From positions 248,001 to 312,000 of the forward strand of contig NZ_CP118259.1 in assembly GCF_013337045.2 (NCBI RefSeq): 64,000 nucleotides of DNA, read 5' to 3'. The DNA is from Agrobacterium vitis. Lineage in GTDB: Bacteria > Pseudomonadota > Alphaproteobacteria > Rhizobiales > Rhizobiaceae. Shown here in pieces: positions 62,930 to 64,000 of this stretch. The notes under the pieces were generated by a model. The model was not told the origin of the DNA, ran no database searches, and saw nothing but the letters and a program-made list of their open reading frames with translations. A program made the translations under genes and the position numbers. Position 1 is the first letter of the stretch. Each line of letters starts with the position of its first letter.

Positions 62930-64000
62930 TCAGTCATTCTCGTGCCAGGTGCGACCGTCACGCTCGATCAGCGCGATGGCCTGGCTTGGTCCCCAGGTGC
63001 CGGACGTATAGCCCTGCGCCCGTTGGCCGATTTCTTCCCAGCTCTTCAGGATCGGATCGACCCAGTTCCAGGCCGCTTCCACTTCGTCGCGGCGCATGAA
63101 CAGCGTCTGGTTGGAGCGGATCACGTCCATCAGCAGCCGTTCATAGGCGTCCGGGTTGCGTACGCCGAAGGATTCGGCAAAGCTCATGTCCAGCGGCACA
63201 TGGCGCAGGCGCATGCCGCCCGGACCTGGGTCCTTGATCATCAGCCATTGCTTGACGCCTTCGTCCGGTTGCAGGCGAATGACCAACTGGTTGGCCTCGA
63301 TACGGCCGACATCGCCAAAGATCGAATGCGGAATCGGCTTGAACTGGATGACGATTTCCGAAACGCGGCCTGCCAGACGCTTGCCGGTGCGCAGATAGAA
63401 CGGCACGCCCGCCCAGCGCCAATTGTTGATCTCGGCCTTGATGGCGACGAAGGTTTCCGTGTCGGATGTGTCGCCCAGCTCTTCCGTGTAACCCTTGACC
63501 GCACCGCCTGCCGAAGCCCCGGCCTTGTACTGGCCGCGAACGGTCATTTTTTCGACATTGGAGGCGTCGATTGGCTTCAGCGCTCGCAGCACTTTCAGCT
63601 TTTCGTCGCGCAGCGCCTCTGAGTTCATCGAGGACGGGGCTTCCATGGCCACCAAGCACAGCAATTGCAGGATATGGTTCTGCACCATGTCGCGCAACGC
63701 ACCTGCCTTGTCGTAATAGGTGACGCGGCCTTCCAGCCCGACGGATTCGGCCACCGTGATCTGCACATGGTCGATATGGGCGGAATTCCACAGCGGCTCA
63801 TAGAGCGCATTGGCAAAGCGCAGCGCCATCAGGTTCTGCACGGTTTCCTTGCCGAGATAATGGTCAATGCGGAAGATCTGCTCTTCCTTGAAAACCTTGC
63901 CGATGGTGTCGTTCAGCGCCTGGGCCGAAGCCAGATCGCGGCCAATCGGCTTTTCCACCACGATGCGGGTGGATTTGGTGATCAGCTTGTGATCGCGGAT
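62930..64000 (-). CDS. zwf: Glucose-6-phosphate 1-dehydrogenase Zwf, 5' part outside window
   Basis: The frame stays open to the end of the window (356 codons plus stop seen), so the N-terminal third, including the NADP site, is missing. Visible family blocks are IVVEKPIGRDLASAQALND, the active-site region FRIDHYLGKETVQNLMALRF with the catalytic His, and WRWAGVPFYLRTGKRLAGRV. The enzyme oxidises glucose 6-phosphate. It is followed by pgl and edd, so the operon converts glucose 6-phosphate to KDPG. Glucose released by AglA is one likely source. Confidence 0.96.
   Translation of the reverse strand: MRDHKLITKSTRIVVEKPIGRDLASAQALNDTIGKVFKEEQIFRIDHYLGKETVQNLMALRFANALYEPLWNSAHIDHVQITVAESVGLEGRVTYYDKAGALRDMVQNHILQLLCLVAMEAPSSMNSEALRDEKLKVLRALKPIDASNVEKMTVRGQYKAGASAGGAVKGYTEELGDTSDTETFVAIKAEINNWRWAGVPFYLRTGKRLAGRVSEIVIQFKPIPHSIFGDVGRIEANQLVIRLQPDEGVKQWLMIKDPGPGGMRLRHVPLDMSFAESFGVRNPDAYERLLMDVIRSNQTLFMRRDEVEAAWNWVDPILKSWEEIGQRAQGYTSGTWGPSQAIALIERDGRTWHEND

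Overview
The window is chromosomal DNA of an alphaproteobacterium of the family Rhizobiaceae. The gene order flhB-fliG-fliN-fliM-motA / flgF-fliI / flgBC-fliE-flgG-flgA-flgI-motE-flgH-fliL-fliP / tandem flagellins / motB-motC-fliK / rem / flgE-flgK-flgL-flaF-flbT-flgD-fliQ-flhA-fliR is the arrangement known from Sinorhizobium and Agrobacterium. The neighbouring alpha-glucoside (agl) and Entner-Doudoroff (zwf-pgl-edd) operons are also typical of that family. Five tandem flagellin genes and the 2HCT carboxylate transporter suggest an Agrobacterium/Allorhizobium/Rhizobium strain, but I cannot fix the species.

Region 1 (about 1-41000) is the flagellar and motility cluster. The minus-strand block (1068-6485) encodes the C-ring/switch proteins, the export-gate protein FlhB and the stator MotA. 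From 6878 to 16189 tightly packed plus-strand genes, many joined by ATGA stop/start overlaps, encode the rod, the P- and L-rings, the export ATPase, FliL and FliP. From 16453 to 22751 lie five flagellin genes, each with its own leader and a terminator-like hairpin. From 23227 to 29037 lie a FliH-like protein, MotB, MotC, the hook-length protein FliK and a lytic transglycosylase. Next come the regulator Rem, the hook and hook-filament junction genes, the flagellin regulators FlaF and FlbT, the hook-cap protein FlgD and the export-gate genes fliQ, flhA and fliR. A tail of small genes (38880-40995) looks like FliJ, FlgJ (rod-binding domain only), FlgN and a second FliL-like protein. fliF is not in the window. 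FliH, FliJ and FlgN appear to be present only as diverged genes.

The most interesting signal is in the flagellin leaders. All five carry the same two-hairpin design. The first is a GC-rich hairpin whose stem sequence changes between genes while pairing is kept. The second pairs TGTCCC(TT) with the Shine-Dalgarno segment (AA)GGGGCA or AGGGACA. The flgB leader has the same layout with unrelated sequence. This fits translational control of flagellin synthesis, plausibly by FlbT/FlaF, both encoded here.

Region 2 (41252-51609) holds a WecG/TagA-type glycosyltransferase, folD, and an alpha-glucoside uptake and hydrolysis operon (aglEFGAK). The operon is divergent from a LacI-type regulator (aglR), with two probable operators between them. 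A small PilZ-like gene follows.

Region 3 (52211-64000) holds a membrane-anchored DUF2778/Tlde1-like protein, a 2-hydroxycarboxylate transporter, a divergent pair of DJ-1/PfpI-family genes (a GlxA-type regulator and an isonitrile-hydratase-like enzyme), a large chemoreceptor, and the zwf-pgl-edd operon, with zwf cut by the window end. Intergenic palindromic repeats of the kind common in rhizobia lie at 38675-38807 and 60107-60207.
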